In this document: in pieces, positions 43,419-52,658 of the stretch
Layout: every line of letters begins with the position of its first letter
How positions within the stretch are numbered: position 1 is the first letter of the stretch
NCBI GenBank assembly: GCA_965228615.1
Contig: CBDDHT010000003.1
Location: 1,054,001 to 1,118,000 of the forward strand
Reading direction: 5' to 3'
DNA from: CBDDHT01 sp965228615
GTDB taxonomy: Bacteria; Pseudomonadota; Alphaproteobacteria; Rhizobiales; Methyloligellaceae
DNA: 64,000 nt
The notes under the pieces: model-generated
Told to the model about the DNA's origin: nothing
What the model saw: only the letters and a program-made list of their open reading frames with translations
The model's database searches: none
Made by a program: the position numbers and the translations under genes

Positions 43419-43664
43419 AGCAAGCGGCCAAGCCACTTGTGCGCTCTAGGGTTTGTTGAGCATCAATTCGAGATTTCGAACCCGACACGGACTTGTGCCT
43501 GCGTCGAAGTCCCAAAACACATAGCAACTGTTGAAAGTCATCAGCCAAACGGCTGTTTTGCGCGGTTTGCATCGAGCATGAACGTTCGCAATTGGTCGGG
43601 AATTGCTCGAAGCTGCGGATACGTGGTGAGACGACGTATCCGCAGCCGAGACAAGGCTATCAAA

Positions 43665-44828
43665 TCATTCCGGAACGATGTCTCCCGGCAGGGAGTTGAC
43701 CGTCATGGTATCGCTCGGTCGGAAGTGGACGACAGATCGAATTGACTTGCCGGCCTTCAACAAGTCGAATGCGGTGTTGATCTGGCCATGTGACATGTGG
43801 TGCGTAATGTAAGGATCGACGCTGAAGTCGCCGCGCAACCACTCATCAACCATGCCAGGCAGCTCGCTGCGGCCAAGCACACCGCCAAATGCAGTACCAC
43901 GCCAGACCCGGCCTGTGACGAGTTGGAAGGGCCTCGTAGAGATTTCCTGCCCTGCGCCAGCGACGCCGATCACGGTGCATTCGCCCCAGCCCTTGTGACA
44001 GGCCTCGAGCGCTGCGCGCATCAGTTCTACCTTGCCCACCGCTTCGAACGTGTAATCCAGGCCGCCTCCGGTCATCTCGACCAGCACGTCCTGAATCGGT
44101 GCGCCATGGTCGTTCGGATTAACACATTCCGTAGCGCCAAGCGCCGTGGCCAGTGGGAACTTCGCGGTGTTGACATCGATGCCAATGATCCGCGATGCGC
44201 CATTCATTACCGCGCCCTGGATCACAGCCATGCCGACGGCACCCAGACCAAAGACCGCGACGCTCGCACCGTTCTCGACCTTGGCTGTGTTCCGTACGGC
44301 CCCCATGCCGGTCGGTACGGCGCAGCCCATCACCGACGCCTTGGACAAGGGCGCTTCTTTGGCGATCTTGGCCACCGAAATCTCGGGCAGCACTGTGTAT
44401 TCGCTGAACGTGCTGGTGCCCATATAGTGCAGGATCTGCTTGCCCTTATAGGAAAAGCGTGACGTTCCATCGGGCATCAGCCCGGCACCCTGGGTCTGCC
44501 GGATGGTCTGGCAAAGGTTTGTCTTTCCCGATTTGATATAGGGGCATTCCGGATCCTCGGGGACGTAAAGCGGTATGACATGGTCTCCCGGCACGACCGA
44601 TGTGACGCCTTTCCCAACTTCCTCGACCACGCCGCAGCCCTCATGGCCAAGGATGCAGGGAAACAGACCTTCGGGGTCTTCGCCCGACAAGGTGAACACA
44701 TCAGTATGGCAGAGGCTGGTCGTCACGATCCGGACAAGAACCTCACCATCTTTTGGTCCTTCGAGATCGATTTCCTCAATTTCGAGTGGTCGATTGGGCT
44801 CCCATGCGATGGCGGCACGTGTTTTCAT
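43665..44828 (-). CDS. Class III alcohol dehydrogenase (AdhC/FrmA-like) with altered structural zinc site
   Basis: 387 residues closely following S-(hydroxymethyl)glutathione dehydrogenase: SLCHTDVFTLSG (Cys40), ILGHEGCGVV (His62), MGCAVPTGMGAV (Cys169), and the C-terminal STRPFQLVTGRVWRGTAFGG. The catalytic zinc ligands Cys40, His62 and Cys169 are kept. The structural site normally has four cysteines; here they read Asp92, Cys95, Ile98 and Cys106 (DPECPYIKSGKTNLC), so two are lost. It ends a Zur-controlled operon, 27 bases after DUF1826. This suggests a paralogue that needs one zinc instead of two, used under zinc limitation. Substrate is probably formaldehyde-glutathione adduct or a related alcohol. 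A C-terminal extension of about 15 residues is present. Confidence 0.85.
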   Translation of the reverse strand: MKTRAAIAWEPNRPLEIEEIDLEGPKDGEVLVRIVTTSLCHTDVFTLSGEDPEGLFPCILGHEGCGVVEEVGKGVTSVVPGDHVIPLYVPEDPECPYIKSGKTNLCQTIRQTQGAGLMPDGTSRFSYKGKQILHYMGTSTFSEYTVLPEISVAKIAKEAPLSKASVMGCAVPTGMGAVRNTAKVENGASVAVFGLGAVGMAVIQGAVMNGASRIIGIDVNTAKFPLATALGATECVNPNDHGAPIQDVLVEMTGGGLDYTFEAVGKVELMRAALEACHKGWGECTVIGVAGAGQEISTRPFQLVTGRVWRGTAFGGVLGRSELPGMVDEWLRGDFSVDPYITHHMSHGQINTAFDLLKAGKSIRSVVHFRPSDTMTVNSLPGDIVPE

Positions 44829-44855
44829 AATCTAGCTCCTGGTTCTGTATAAGGA

Positions 44856-45506
44856 TTAGTGCTGGATCCGTTGGGCGGGGAAATTCATGACCTCGACCGG
44901 ATCGAGAGCCAACACGAACCGCATTTCTCCTGCGCTCTCGAGGGGCGGCGAACGATGCAGAAAGCCGCAGGGTGGCGAAACCGGCCAACGCGTGCCCCGC
45001 AGGACGATCGGTGCGCCGGTCGGCACCGTAACCGGATCCGACAGCTCGCCGCCATCATGCGACTGGCCGTACTGGATTCCGGTCCCGCGGTAGGTGCAGA
45101 TCAGGCGCGCGGTAACGGCATCAATATCGAACTTTCGGCATGCGTTGGATGTCACGACGTCGAGATGCAGGCGAAGTAGCGAAGCCCGCATGAGCGATGC
45201 AAAGATATCCGCCATTGCGGCCACATCATCGATCAACCGGACCCGATCGCCGCAGTCCGGTGTGCCGGAAGCCGCGCAGAGCGACGTGACAGCGTCGCGA
45301 ACATCGTCGGGGCGCAGGATCACGCGCGCGCTTGGCAGCAGTTCGGGCTCAAGGTCGTCGATCCAATGCTGAAATCCGGCCAGCGGGTGGCGGCGCCATA
45401 TCACGGCCGCGCAATCTGATCTGTAGAGAGCCAACAGTCCATCGGGCGTATCCGTCACGCCCACACCAACTGCGGCATCGCTCACAACTTCGCGGACCGC
45501 AGTCAT
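44856..45506 (-). CDS. DUF1826 family protein (copy 1)
   Basis: 216 residues. Family landmarks: VIWRRHPLAGFQHWIDDL near residue 35, RVRLIDDVAAMADIFASLM near 88, FDIDAVTARLICTYRGTGIQ near 127 and VLRGTRWP then LHRSPPLE near the end. DUF1826 proteins co-occur with COG0523 GTPases and Zur boxes in alphaproteobacteria and are presumed to act in zinc-limitation response; the biochemical role is unknown. Its ATG overlaps the end of the COG0523 gene by four bases, so the pair is coupled. It resembles the copy at 47606 throughout. Confidence 0.85.
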   Translation of the reverse strand: MTAVREVVSDAAVGVGVTDTPDGLLALYRSDCAAVIWRRHPLAGFQHWIDDLEPELLPSARVILRPDDVRDAVTSLCAASGTPDCGDRVRLIDDVAAMADIFASLMRASLLRLHLDVVTSNACRKFDIDAVTARLICTYRGTGIQYGQSHDGGELSDPVTVPTGAPIVLRGTRWPVSPPCGFLHRSPPLESAGEMRFVLALDPVEVMNFPAQRIQH

Positions 45507-46720
45507 GCAGCAGTCTCAGCGCGCTGCCACTTCGGGAACGGGTCTGGAAGGTCGGGCAAACTGTCGGTATCCATCGCGAGATGCTCGGGCAGAAGGCAAG
45601 CGTCGAGGCGAGACTTCAGGACGGCCCAATCGATGCCGGAGCCGATGAAGACAATCTCTTGTCGCCTGTCTCCCCATGGCTCCTCCCAAAGCCTGGCTAT
45701 ATATGCGCTTACGCTATCTTCGTCGGGCCAGCGTTGTTTCGGTACTGAAGCCCACCAGGTGCCAATCGGTTTGATTGAGGATAACGACCCGGCGAGAGAG
45801 AATTCGGCAACCCAGTCAGGACGCGTGGCCATCCAGAAAAGTCCTTTTGCACGGATGACGCCCGGCATCTCGGCGTTCAGCGCGGCACTAATTTTTTCTG
45901 GTACAAAAGGCCGACGCGCCCGATAGACAAAGCTGGCGACGCCATACTCTTCGGTTTCCGGGACATGGTCCGCGAAACCATAGAGTTCCTTGGCCCACAT
46001 CGGATGCTCATGCGCTTTCTCGAAATCGAAAAGGCCTGTGTCGAGGACGGCACCTGTTTGCACATTGGAATGGTTCGTCTCTATGACCCGCGCATCGGCG
46101 TTTAGGCTACGGATAATCTTGCGCGCTGCGTCGACCTGACCGGGCGTTGCGTCGGCCACCTTGTTCAGAATCACCACATCGGCGAACTCGATCTGGTCGG
46201 TCAGCAGATGTACGAGCGTACGCTCGTCATCCTCGCCCAACGCTTCTCCACGGTCTCGCAGGAAGTCGTGGCTGGAATAGTCGCTGAGTAAGTTTACCGC
46301 ATCGACCACTGTCACCATCGTGTCGAGGCGGGCCAGATCTGACAGGCTCTCGCCAGCCTCGTCCCGGAACTCGAAGGTCGTGGCCACCGGGAGCGGTTCG
46401 GATATGCCGGTGGATTCGATCAGCAGGTAGTCGAACCGCCCTTCGGCCGCGAGACGCCGAACTTCAGCCAACAAATCATCGCGCAGGGTGCAGCAGATAC
46501 AACCGTTCGACATCTCGACCAGCGTCTCGTCGGTGCGACTGAGTTCGGTGTCGGCACGCACCAAATCGGCGTCGATATTCACTTCGGACATATCATTTAC
46601 GATGACCGCGACACGGCGTCCCTCGCGATTGTTCAGCACGCGGTTTAGGAGCGTTGTCTTGCCGGCACCTAAAAAGCCTGAAAGGACGGTTACAGGGAGG
46701 CGTCTTTGATGTTGGGTCAT
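45503..46720 (-). CDS. COG0523 G3E-family GTPase, zinc metallochaperone type (ZigA-like)
   Basis: 405 residues: Walker A GFLGAGKTTLLN near residue 15, the COG0523 metal motif CICC in NGCICCTLRDD near residue 74, ESTGISEP (switch) and NKVAD (NKxD base recognition) near residue 187. The C-terminal domain contains WASVPKQRWPDEDSVSAYIA and an EIVFIGSGIDW block typical of the Zur-controlled ZigA branch. Such GTPases deliver zinc to client enzymes when zinc is scarce. It begins 48 bases after zur and overlaps DUF1826, forming a four-gene operon zur-COG0523-DUF1826-adh. Confidence 0.88.
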   Translation of the reverse strand: MTQHQRRLPVTVLSGFLGAGKTTLLNRVLNNREGRRVAVIVNDMSEVNIDADLVRADTELSRTDETLVEMSNGCICCTLRDDLLAEVRRLAAEGRFDYLLIESTGISEPLPVATTFEFRDEAGESLSDLARLDTMVTVVDAVNLLSDYSSHDFLRDRGEALGEDDERTLVHLLTDQIEFADVVILNKVADATPGQVDAARKIIRSLNADARVIETNHSNVQTGAVLDTGLFDFEKAHEHPMWAKELYGFADHVPETEEYGVASFVYRARRPFVPEKISAALNAEMPGVIRAKGLFWMATRPDWVAEFSLAGSLSSIKPIGTWWASVPKQRWPDEDSVSAYIARLWEEPWGDRRQEIVFIGSGIDWAVLKSRLDACLLPEHLAMDTDSLPDLPDPFPKWQRAETAA

Positions 46721-46768
46721 GATTGGTGTCTCAAGAATTCGAGTATTGGCGGGATGTGGTGCATCGTC

Positions 46769-47161
46769 TCAAGATTGATGGCCGCATGACGCGCATAGTC
46801 CGTGGACCTCGATCACATGCCGCGTCGGTGCGAAGCCGGATTGGCCCACAATGTTGGAAAGTTCACTGAGTAGCTCTGGCGCCAGACGCTCCTCAACTGC
46901 GCCGCAATCGTCGCAGATCGATAGAATCGATGCATGGTGGTGATGGTCGCATTGGCAAGCAACGAATGCTTTCAGAGACTCAAGGCGATGAACCTGGCCG
47001 CGATCAGTCAGGGCTGCCAGTGCTCGATAGATCGTTTGAGGCACGATTTTCGGACTGTTCTGGCGCAACTCCCAAAGCACGTCATAGGCGGACAGCGGAC
47101 CGCGGCGCCGACGCAGAGCGGCTAACACCTCAGCCCGCAACTTCTCTCCCCGCTTGGTCAT
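46769..47161 (-). CDS. zur: Zinc uptake regulator of the Fur family
   Basis: 130 residues from ATG 47161 (GAGG upstream); the frame continues beyond but through the Zur box. Fur-fold winged helix (SAYDVLWELRQNSPKIVPQT, then IYRALAALTDRGQVHRLES) and a metal-binding half with QCDHHHHASILSICDDCGAV and HGLCASCG. The two CxxC pairs form the structural zinc site, and the His cluster probably contributes to sensing. Zur dimers repress zinc import genes when zinc is replete. A Zur palindrome lies 38 bases upstream, indicating autoregulation, and it leads the COG0523/DUF1826/adh operon. Confidence 0.92.
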   Translation of the reverse strand: MTKRGEKLRAEVLAALRRRRGPLSAYDVLWELRQNSPKIVPQTIYRALAALTDRGQVHRLESLKAFVACQCDHHHHASILSICDDCGAVEERLAPELLSELSNIVGQSGFAPTRHVIEVHGLCASCGHQS

Positions 47162-47199
47162 GGTCACCTCGCTATCTGAAGAATGAGAATGGTAATGTA

Positions 47200-47211
47200 A
47201 TGTTATAACAT
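47200..47211. promoter_or_regulatory. Zur box in front of zur operon
   Basis: ATGTTATAACAT is a perfect 12-bp palindrome in an AT-rich promoter, matching the Zur operator core; the flank GTA on the left extends the match. It probably overlaps the promoter of the leftward zur-COG0523-DUF1826-adh unit. Confidence 0.85.
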
Positions 47212-47495
47212 ATCCAAATCCACAAATATCTGATAGAGGAGCGATTAGAAGACCTCTCGCGCCAATACGCCGGATCTTGTTCGACGCGCTACGTCCCTCG
47301 CCTGTCCCGTGACCTTGCCAATAGACGGTGCCTGCGCACCGCAAGGTCAGCCGGCCAACCAAAAGCAAGGTAAGACACCTCGATGTCAGTCAGGAGCAGG
47401 TGTTTCGCTACCCAAGGAATCGATGCAAGCGGCGCAGACAGTCGGCCGAATTGCATGGCCTGCATGCGAAAATCGCAATCTCACTGATTGATGGA

Positions 47496-47514
47496 AATGT
47501 TATATTATAACATT
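47496..47514. promoter_or_regulatory. Zur box in front of the second DUF1826/COG0523 unit
   Basis: AATGTTATATTATAACATT is a perfect palindrome with a single central base, a close match to the Zur consensus. It lies 91 bases before ATG 47606 and shares the core of the two other boxes. Confidence 0.9.
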
Positions 47515-47605
47515 GCATATTCAAGCTTGTCCGTTCAGCCTGTGCCGGGAGCCGCCGACAAAATTCGATTTGTGAACCACGACAAAAGTGATTGCAGGAG
47601 GTCGC

Positions 47606-48238
47606 ATGCAAACAAATAGACAGTCACTGCAGGACGCCGCCATTGAGGTCGGTATCACCGACTGTCCTGACGGTCTGAGTGACATCCACCGCTCCGGAGT
47701 TGCCGAGGTGACTTGGCGGCGCCAACTGATCCCGGACTTTCAGGACTGGATCAACCATCTTGATCCTGATGCTCTGCCCCGGGCATGCATGATCTTACAG
47801 CCGCATGCTGTACGCGATGCCGTTGAAGCGGTCTGTGATGGTTCAGGCGTTCCGCACGGTCCTGATCGAGGATGCCTGATCGATCATATCGCAGCGTTGA
47901 GCGACATGTTCGCCGAACTGATGTCTGCGCCATATCTTATGCTCCGTGTGGACGTGATCGCGAACGATGCCTGCTCGAAGTTTCATATCGATAAGGTGGC
48001 TCAGCTTGTCTGCACATATCGCGGCACCGGACCCCGTAATGTCATCCTGACGGATGAAGCAGATCTGCCCCAGGTTTCGACCATGCCGACCGGTGATTCC
48101 GTCCTGCTGCGAGAGAAACTCTGGCCAGACAGGCTATCCTCCGGCTTGCTCCACTGCTCGCCGCCGACCGAGGAAACCGAAGAGACACTGCCTGTGCTCG
48201 CGCTGGATCCGGTGCCTGACCCGGAAGAGGTGCATTGA
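47606..48238 (+). CDS. DUF1826 family protein (copy 2)
   Basis: 210 residues from ATG 47606 (AGGAGG 5 bases upstream). It parallels copy 1: VTWRRQLIPDFQDWINHL, PRACMILQPHAVRDAVE, GCLIDHIAALSDMFAELM, FHIDKVAQLVCTYRGTG and a Pro/Ser-rich LLHCSPPTE. Overall identity to copy 1 looks moderate, so the duplication is old or the copies came by separate routes. It is followed by a COG0523 GTPase, as copy 1 is preceded by one. Zur box upstream. Function unknown, presumably zinc-limitation response. Confidence 0.85.
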   Translation: MQTNRQSLQDAAIEVGITDCPDGLSDIHRSGVAEVTWRRQLIPDFQDWINHLDPDALPRACMILQPHAVRDAVEAVCDGSGVPHGPDRGCLIDHIAALSDMFAELMSAPYLMLRVDVIANDACSKFHIDKVAQLVCTYRGTGPRNVILTDEADLPQVSTMPTGDSVLLREKLWPDRLSSGLLHCSPPTEETEETLPVLALDPVPDPEEVH

Positions 48239-48305
48239 TGCGCGGCGACCACAGAACGACAGTCTGCATGCATTGGACAGACCGGTTTCAGGCGGGAGCA
48301 AGATC

Positions 48306-49412
48306 GTGACGCGCATTCCCGTGACGATCGTGACAGGGTTTCTTGGGGCCGGGAAGACAACGCTGCTTAATCGGTTGATGTCCGAACAAGGCTTTGGCGA
48401 TACGGCGGTAATCGTCAACGAGTTCGGCGAAGCTGGAATTGACGGATCTCTTGTCGCACGGGCCGACGAACGGTCTGTCGAAATGACGACCGGCTGTCTC
48501 TGCTGTACGGTCTCGGGCGATGTTCGGCTCACTTTGCAACGTCTGCTCGACGAGGCGGATCACGGTGTCGGGCCGTCCTTCGGCCGCGTGGTGATCGAGA
48601 CGACGGGGTTGGCCGATCCACTGCCTCTCCTACAAACCTTCATCACAAACGAGGACATGTTGGATCGCTTCATGTTGAATGGCATGGTGACATTGGTGGA
48701 CGCCGTATTCGGCGCCGACGCAATCGAGCGGTTCAGGGAACCACAGCGACAGGTTGCCGTCGCCGACCTGCTGCTCGTAACCAAGAGTGATCTGGCTCTG
48801 GATCCAGTATCGCGGCGCGATCTCGACGACCTGAAGCGGCTCCTTGCTTGGCGGAATCCAACGGCCCCCGTGCGGATCGCAAGTGAGGCAACAGCCAGAA
48901 CAGTGTTTTCGCTCTCTGCGTCCAGCCGATTCGTCACACAGAGTGATCCAGCACGACTGCCGAATAGTACACTCACTGGACCGGCTGGACATCAAGGCGA
49001 AGAGACGGCACAGGGTCACGGTCACCATCATGACCACGCGCACGATGCCAACCAGCATGGCGACACCGCGACGGCCTTTTGTTTTTCCGCGAACGACCCT
49101 GTCGATCCGAAGGCGCTGGAGAATGCGGTCGAAGGCCTGCAAGCGTCATTCGGCAAGGATCTGCTACGCATAAAAGGACTCGTGGAGATCGCCGGACATC
49201 CGGGAAGCCCACGGGAGGTCCACGTCGTCGGTCATGTGTCGAGCCCGCCGCACCTTCTGGACGCATGGCCGTCGGGAATCGAAAGAACACGGTTGGTCAT
49301 GATTGTCAGTGGCCCTCGCCGAAACGATGCCCCCGGCATGTTGATGAGACAGCTACCGGGGCTAAGCGAGTTCATCCCCGAGCCGACAAGCCCAACGGTG
49401 CCGGCATCTTGA
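48306..49412 (+). CDS. COG0523 CobW-like GTPase with His-rich loop
   Basis: 368 residues from GTG 48306 (GGGAG 8 bases upstream). Walker A GFLGAGKTTLLNRLM, CLCC metal motif in TTGCLCCTVSGD, ETTGLADPLPLL and TKSDL. Residues near 240 carry a metal-binding tract, GHGHHHDHAHDANQHGD, not found in the first COG0523 gene of the window. The C-terminal CobW domain follows (GLQASFGKDLLRIKGLVEIA). It is the zinc-chaperone type, CobW-like branch, and differs from the ZigA-like partner. Both are under Zur boxes, which suggests non-redundant clients. Confidence 0.88.
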   Translation: MTRIPVTIVTGFLGAGKTTLLNRLMSEQGFGDTAVIVNEFGEAGIDGSLVARADERSVEMTTGCLCCTVSGDVRLTLQRLLDEADHGVGPSFGRVVIETTGLADPLPLLQTFITNEDMLDRFMLNGMVTLVDAVFGADAIERFREPQRQVAVADLLLVTKSDLALDPVSRRDLDDLKRLLAWRNPTAPVRIASEATARTVFSLSASSRFVTQSDPARLPNSTLTGPAGHQGEETAQGHGHHHDHAHDANQHGDTATAFCFSANDPVDPKALENAVEGLQASFGKDLLRIKGLVEIAGHPGSPREVHVVGHVSSPPHLLDAWPSGIERTRLVMIVSGPRRNDAPGMLMRQLPGLSEFIPEPTSPTVPAS

Positions 49413-49790
49413 TTCCCGGATTCGATCCGCATCCTCGGCGGTGACGTATTGCCTTCCGTCGGAGCTGTTTAACAATATTTAGCAGCAGCCTTATTGTTCA
49501 ATTATGGGGACGCCAGCGGTCATGCCCTCCCGAATAAATATTCCGGTTTGTGGCAAGAGGGTGTCCCTTTCGACCCCACAAGCAACCGCATGCCCCCCCT
49601 CACCTTCGGAGTACGCGGTCCAGAGCTGAACGCCGCCAGGACTATAGTCGGCATGCTTATTTTGAGATTATCGTGCAGCTGGCTGCTGCGGCCACCAACT
49701 TCACAAGCCATTGTGAGCGACCGGAGACATAGGTAACGGACTGCGAGCGTTGAATAAATGCCCGCAGTCCACTCTATGAACCCATCCAGC
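49413..49790. other. Intergenic region between COG0523 and RTX protease genes
   Basis: About 380 bases without a supported gene. A weak hairpin GGACTGCG-N17-CGCAGTCC lies at 49738-49770, past the ends of both converging genes, and may serve as terminator. Nothing else is seen. Confidence 0.5.
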
Positions 49791-52658
49791 TCAGAACAAG
49801 AAATCTTCTTGGGAAAGGTCAGAGCTCTTGAAACCCAGGATAGTGACACCATCGTCGCCGTCGAGATCATTGACTCTCACGCCACCGTCTGTGTCTGTCA
49901 TATACTTGGCCACCTCTTTGAAGCGGGTGAACCCATAGCCCGTCACGTCGATTTTGTCCCAAAACTTGGGACCCTGCTCGAAGTCGTTGATGATGTCGAA
50001 CCCATCACCATCGGCAAAGTGAAACACATCCGAACCACTATCGCCCCACAGCTTGTCGGTGCCTTCATTGCCCCAAAGATGATCGTTGTCTTGGCCGCCA
50101 TAGAGATGATCTGTTTCATATCCACCATACAGGTGGTCGGCCTTGCGTCCACCTTTGAGGATATCCTCTCCGCCTTCGCCAAAGAGATAATTGTTGCCGG
50201 CATCCCCGATCAACGTGTCGTCAAAGCCGGAGCCATATAGGCGTTCGATAGATATGAACGTGTCGCCCGCGGCATCGCCCGTATTTTGAGATGCATCGGA
50301 CAGGTTGACGACGACGGCGCTCTCGTAACGTGCAGAGTCGTTTCCGCTTCCGCCGTCGAGCTTGTCGCCGCCTGCGCCACCGATCAGGACATCGTCGTCG
50401 GCGCCGCCGTAAAGGAAGTCGGAACCGCCCCGACCGAGAAGCGTATCGATACCGCCGCGACCCCAAAGTGTATTGTTGACATCATCGCCTCCCAGCCAGT
50501 CGCCATAGCCGGATCCGGATAGGTTCTCGATCGATGTATAGCTGTCGCCGGCGGCTTCACCCTGATTCAGGATACCGGCGAACTGCAGGTCCGCTGCGAC
50601 GGCGGCTGTGGCGCCTTCATAGTGGGCGGTGTCGCGCCCTTCTCCGCCGTCGAGCAAATCTCCGCCCTCGCCACCGGTCAGATCGTCCCGACCGCGACCG
50701 CCGAACAGGTCGTTGGCAAGCCGGTTGCCCGTCAGGCTGTCATCACCGTCACCCCCCACCGCATTCTCAATCAACGTGACGGCTCCAAGTTCGAACCGGT
50801 GGCCATCAATCTCATTTGTGGCCCCCTGATTGAGATCGATGATGCTGTCGGACGTCAGCGCCGCAGCATTGATGGTATCGGCCCCGCCGTCCGTATCAAC
50901 AAGCGTGCCGCCATGACCGGCGTTTCCGGCATATTCGGAGAGCTCGTCCGTATAGACATAGATATCGTCGTGCTGATCCCGGTCGGTATAGGTCTGGAGG
51001 GAGACGCCGTTCACGGTACCGACATTACCGCCAGCGAGATCCTGGATATTCACAGTCCATGTCCCGAGGCTCATCTCGCCGCGGAAGATTTCCGAGTCGA
51101 GGGTCCACTTGCCAGGCCAGTCCTCGGTCGTGAGATTGCCGTTCCAGAGCAGGCCGGTTGTGCCGTCGGGCGATGTCAGAGTGATCCTCAGATCTTGGAC
51201 ATTCGTGTGGACCATGTCGATCTCGAGCGCGATCGACTCGACTTTCCGGTTGCCGTTCACGTCGATGTCGATATCGAGCCCGTTCACATTGTCGTCGGGT
51301 ACCGCCATCGTGCCCGGAACGGAGTCGATCCATGTCGGCGTGATGCGGCTGGCAGCCGTCGATTGTGCGGACCAGGTCTCCGCCAACCGTACCGCTGCAT
51401 GCGCGTCGATCAGTCCGAAGCCGTAATCATTGGAGTAATGCAGGCCACCGCCATTCCAGGTGTCCGCGGCGTTCCAGATCCAGGGATATTTTTCATTGCC
51501 GAGCGGGGCGCCGCCGATCGGGCTGCCTGTGTGAACGGCACTGTAAGCCAGAATCTGCTGCACATCCCGAAAGCCGAGGTCCGGATTGGCTTCGAGCATC
51601 AAAGCAACCAGTCCGCTAACATGGGGCGCCGCCGCCGATGTGCCGAGAAATGTCGCGTAGTTGGTGTCCAAAAAGGAAGGCGTCGTCGGCACCCAGAAGT
51701 TGTTGTAGCCGAGACCAAAATCGGAGCGATCCGTCGTGACGATGTCTTCGCCGGGAGCGCTGACGAGGATTGATGCGCCTTCTGTCGAGAAAAAAGACAC
51801 AAACCCGGTTTGATTGATCGAGGCGACATTGATCACGTTCGGGTTTGATAGCCAATCCGAGTCGTTCGTATTTCGGTTCGTTCCGCGGTCGTTGCCCGCA
51901 CCCGCGACAATAATCGTCCCGAGTCCTCCACGTCCGAGTGCCACGGCATCATCGATGGCCTGATGGAAGCCGTCATTGGCCGAATCGTAGCGGCTTTCGC
52001 CGAACGTGTTGGGCGAGCCCCAGCTATTGTTGGCTATGTCAAAGCGCTGGAAATTGGCCATCGCGAATTCGCCAAACAACGGCGGTGGTGGCCGCACGCC
52101 GTCGAGGTTATTGTCCCAGTCCGAAATCATCGGAATGCTGGAGATGGTAGCATCGTAGGCAACACCGACGGTGCCCTGCCCGTCGCGTTCGGCGGCGATG
52201 ATGCCGGCCACAGCGGTGCCATGTTGGCCATCGGGATCGAAATGGTTTCCGTCGACGGGACCGCCCAGAAACTGGGCTTGCAGATCGAAGCTGTAATTGT
52301 TGTCCAGGTCCCTATGGTTGTAGTCGACGCCCGTATCGAAGACGCCGACTGAGACGCCGCGCCCGGTATAATCCTGCCAGACATCGCCGAGATTGATGTC
52401 GGCAATGCCGCCATTCTGCAGGGCCCATTGCTGATCGAAATAATTATCCGTTGGCTTGAGTTTGAGATCGAAATCCCAATTTGGCGTCATATCGCCATCA
52501 AGATTGCCGAGATCGAAGGACTTCTGGTCGAAAGACTGCCCAAATCCGGTTGGCGTCGGGCTGCTCAAGTGTGCCTGCGAGATCCAAAACCAGTCAGGCA
52601 GACTATACTCATCGTTCTTCCAATCGACCCATTTGGATTTCTTTTTCGACTTCGCCAT
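49791..52658 (-). CDS. Secreted subtilisin-like (S8) serine protease with P-domain and RTX C-terminus
   Basis: 955 residues from ATG 52658 (AAGGAGG 9 bases upstream). The catalytic triad is visible: Asp108 in VFDTGVDYNHRD, His146 in GQHGTAVAG and Ser341 in LGTSAAAPHVSG. A kexin-type P-domain follows (residues about 445-558) and then many Gly-Asp-rich RTX calcium-binding repeats (GGXGXD type) to the end DFLF. RTX tails are exported by type I systems, with folding driven by external calcium. There is no classical signal peptide. P-domains stabilise kexin-like proteases. No type I ABC transporter gene lies in the window. It may digest host or competitor proteins. Confidence 0.9.
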   Translation of the reverse strand: MAKSKKKSKWVDWKNDEYSLPDWFWISQAHLSSPTPTGFGQSFDQKSFDLGNLDGDMTPNWDFDLKLKPTDNYFDQQWALQNGGIADINLGDVWQDYTGRGVSVGVFDTGVDYNHRDLDNNYSFDLQAQFLGGPVDGNHFDPDGQHGTAVAGIIAAERDGQGTVGVAYDATISSIPMISDWDNNLDGVRPPPPLFGEFAMANFQRFDIANNSWGSPNTFGESRYDSANDGFHQAIDDAVALGRGGLGTIIVAGAGNDRGTNRNTNDSDWLSNPNVINVASINQTGFVSFFSTEGASILVSAPGEDIVTTDRSDFGLGYNNFWVPTTPSFLDTNYATFLGTSAAAPHVSGLVALMLEANPDLGFRDVQQILAYSAVHTGSPIGGAPLGNEKYPWIWNAADTWNGGGLHYSNDYGFGLIDAHAAVRLAETWSAQSTAASRITPTWIDSVPGTMAVPDDNVNGLDIDIDVNGNRKVESIALEIDMVHTNVQDLRITLTSPDGTTGLLWNGNLTTEDWPGKWTLDSEIFRGEMSLGTWTVNIQDLAGGNVGTVNGVSLQTYTDRDQHDDIYVYTDELSEYAGNAGHGGTLVDTDGGADTINAAALTSDSIIDLNQGATNEIDGHRFELGAVTLIENAVGGDGDDSLTGNRLANDLFGGRGRDDLTGGEGGDLLDGGEGRDTAHYEGATAAVAADLQFAGILNQGEAAGDSYTSIENLSGSGYGDWLGGDDVNNTLWGRGGIDTLLGRGGSDFLYGGADDDVLIGGAGGDKLDGGSGNDSARYESAVVVNLSDASQNTGDAAGDTFISIERLYGSGFDDTLIGDAGNNYLFGEGGEDILKGGRKADHLYGGYETDHLYGGQDNDHLWGNEGTDKLWGDSGSDVFHFADGDGFDIINDFEQGPKFWDKIDVTGYGFTRFKEVAKYMTDTDGGVRVNDLDGDDGVTILGFKSSDLSQEDFLF

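Noticed and set aside
49520..49870. 116-codon minus-strand frame after the COG0523 gene
   Set aside because: Overlaps the end of the RTX protease in another frame and has no protein features.
50622..51773. 383-codon plus-strand frame
   Set aside because: Antisense to the RTX protease; reflects GC-rich third-position bias.
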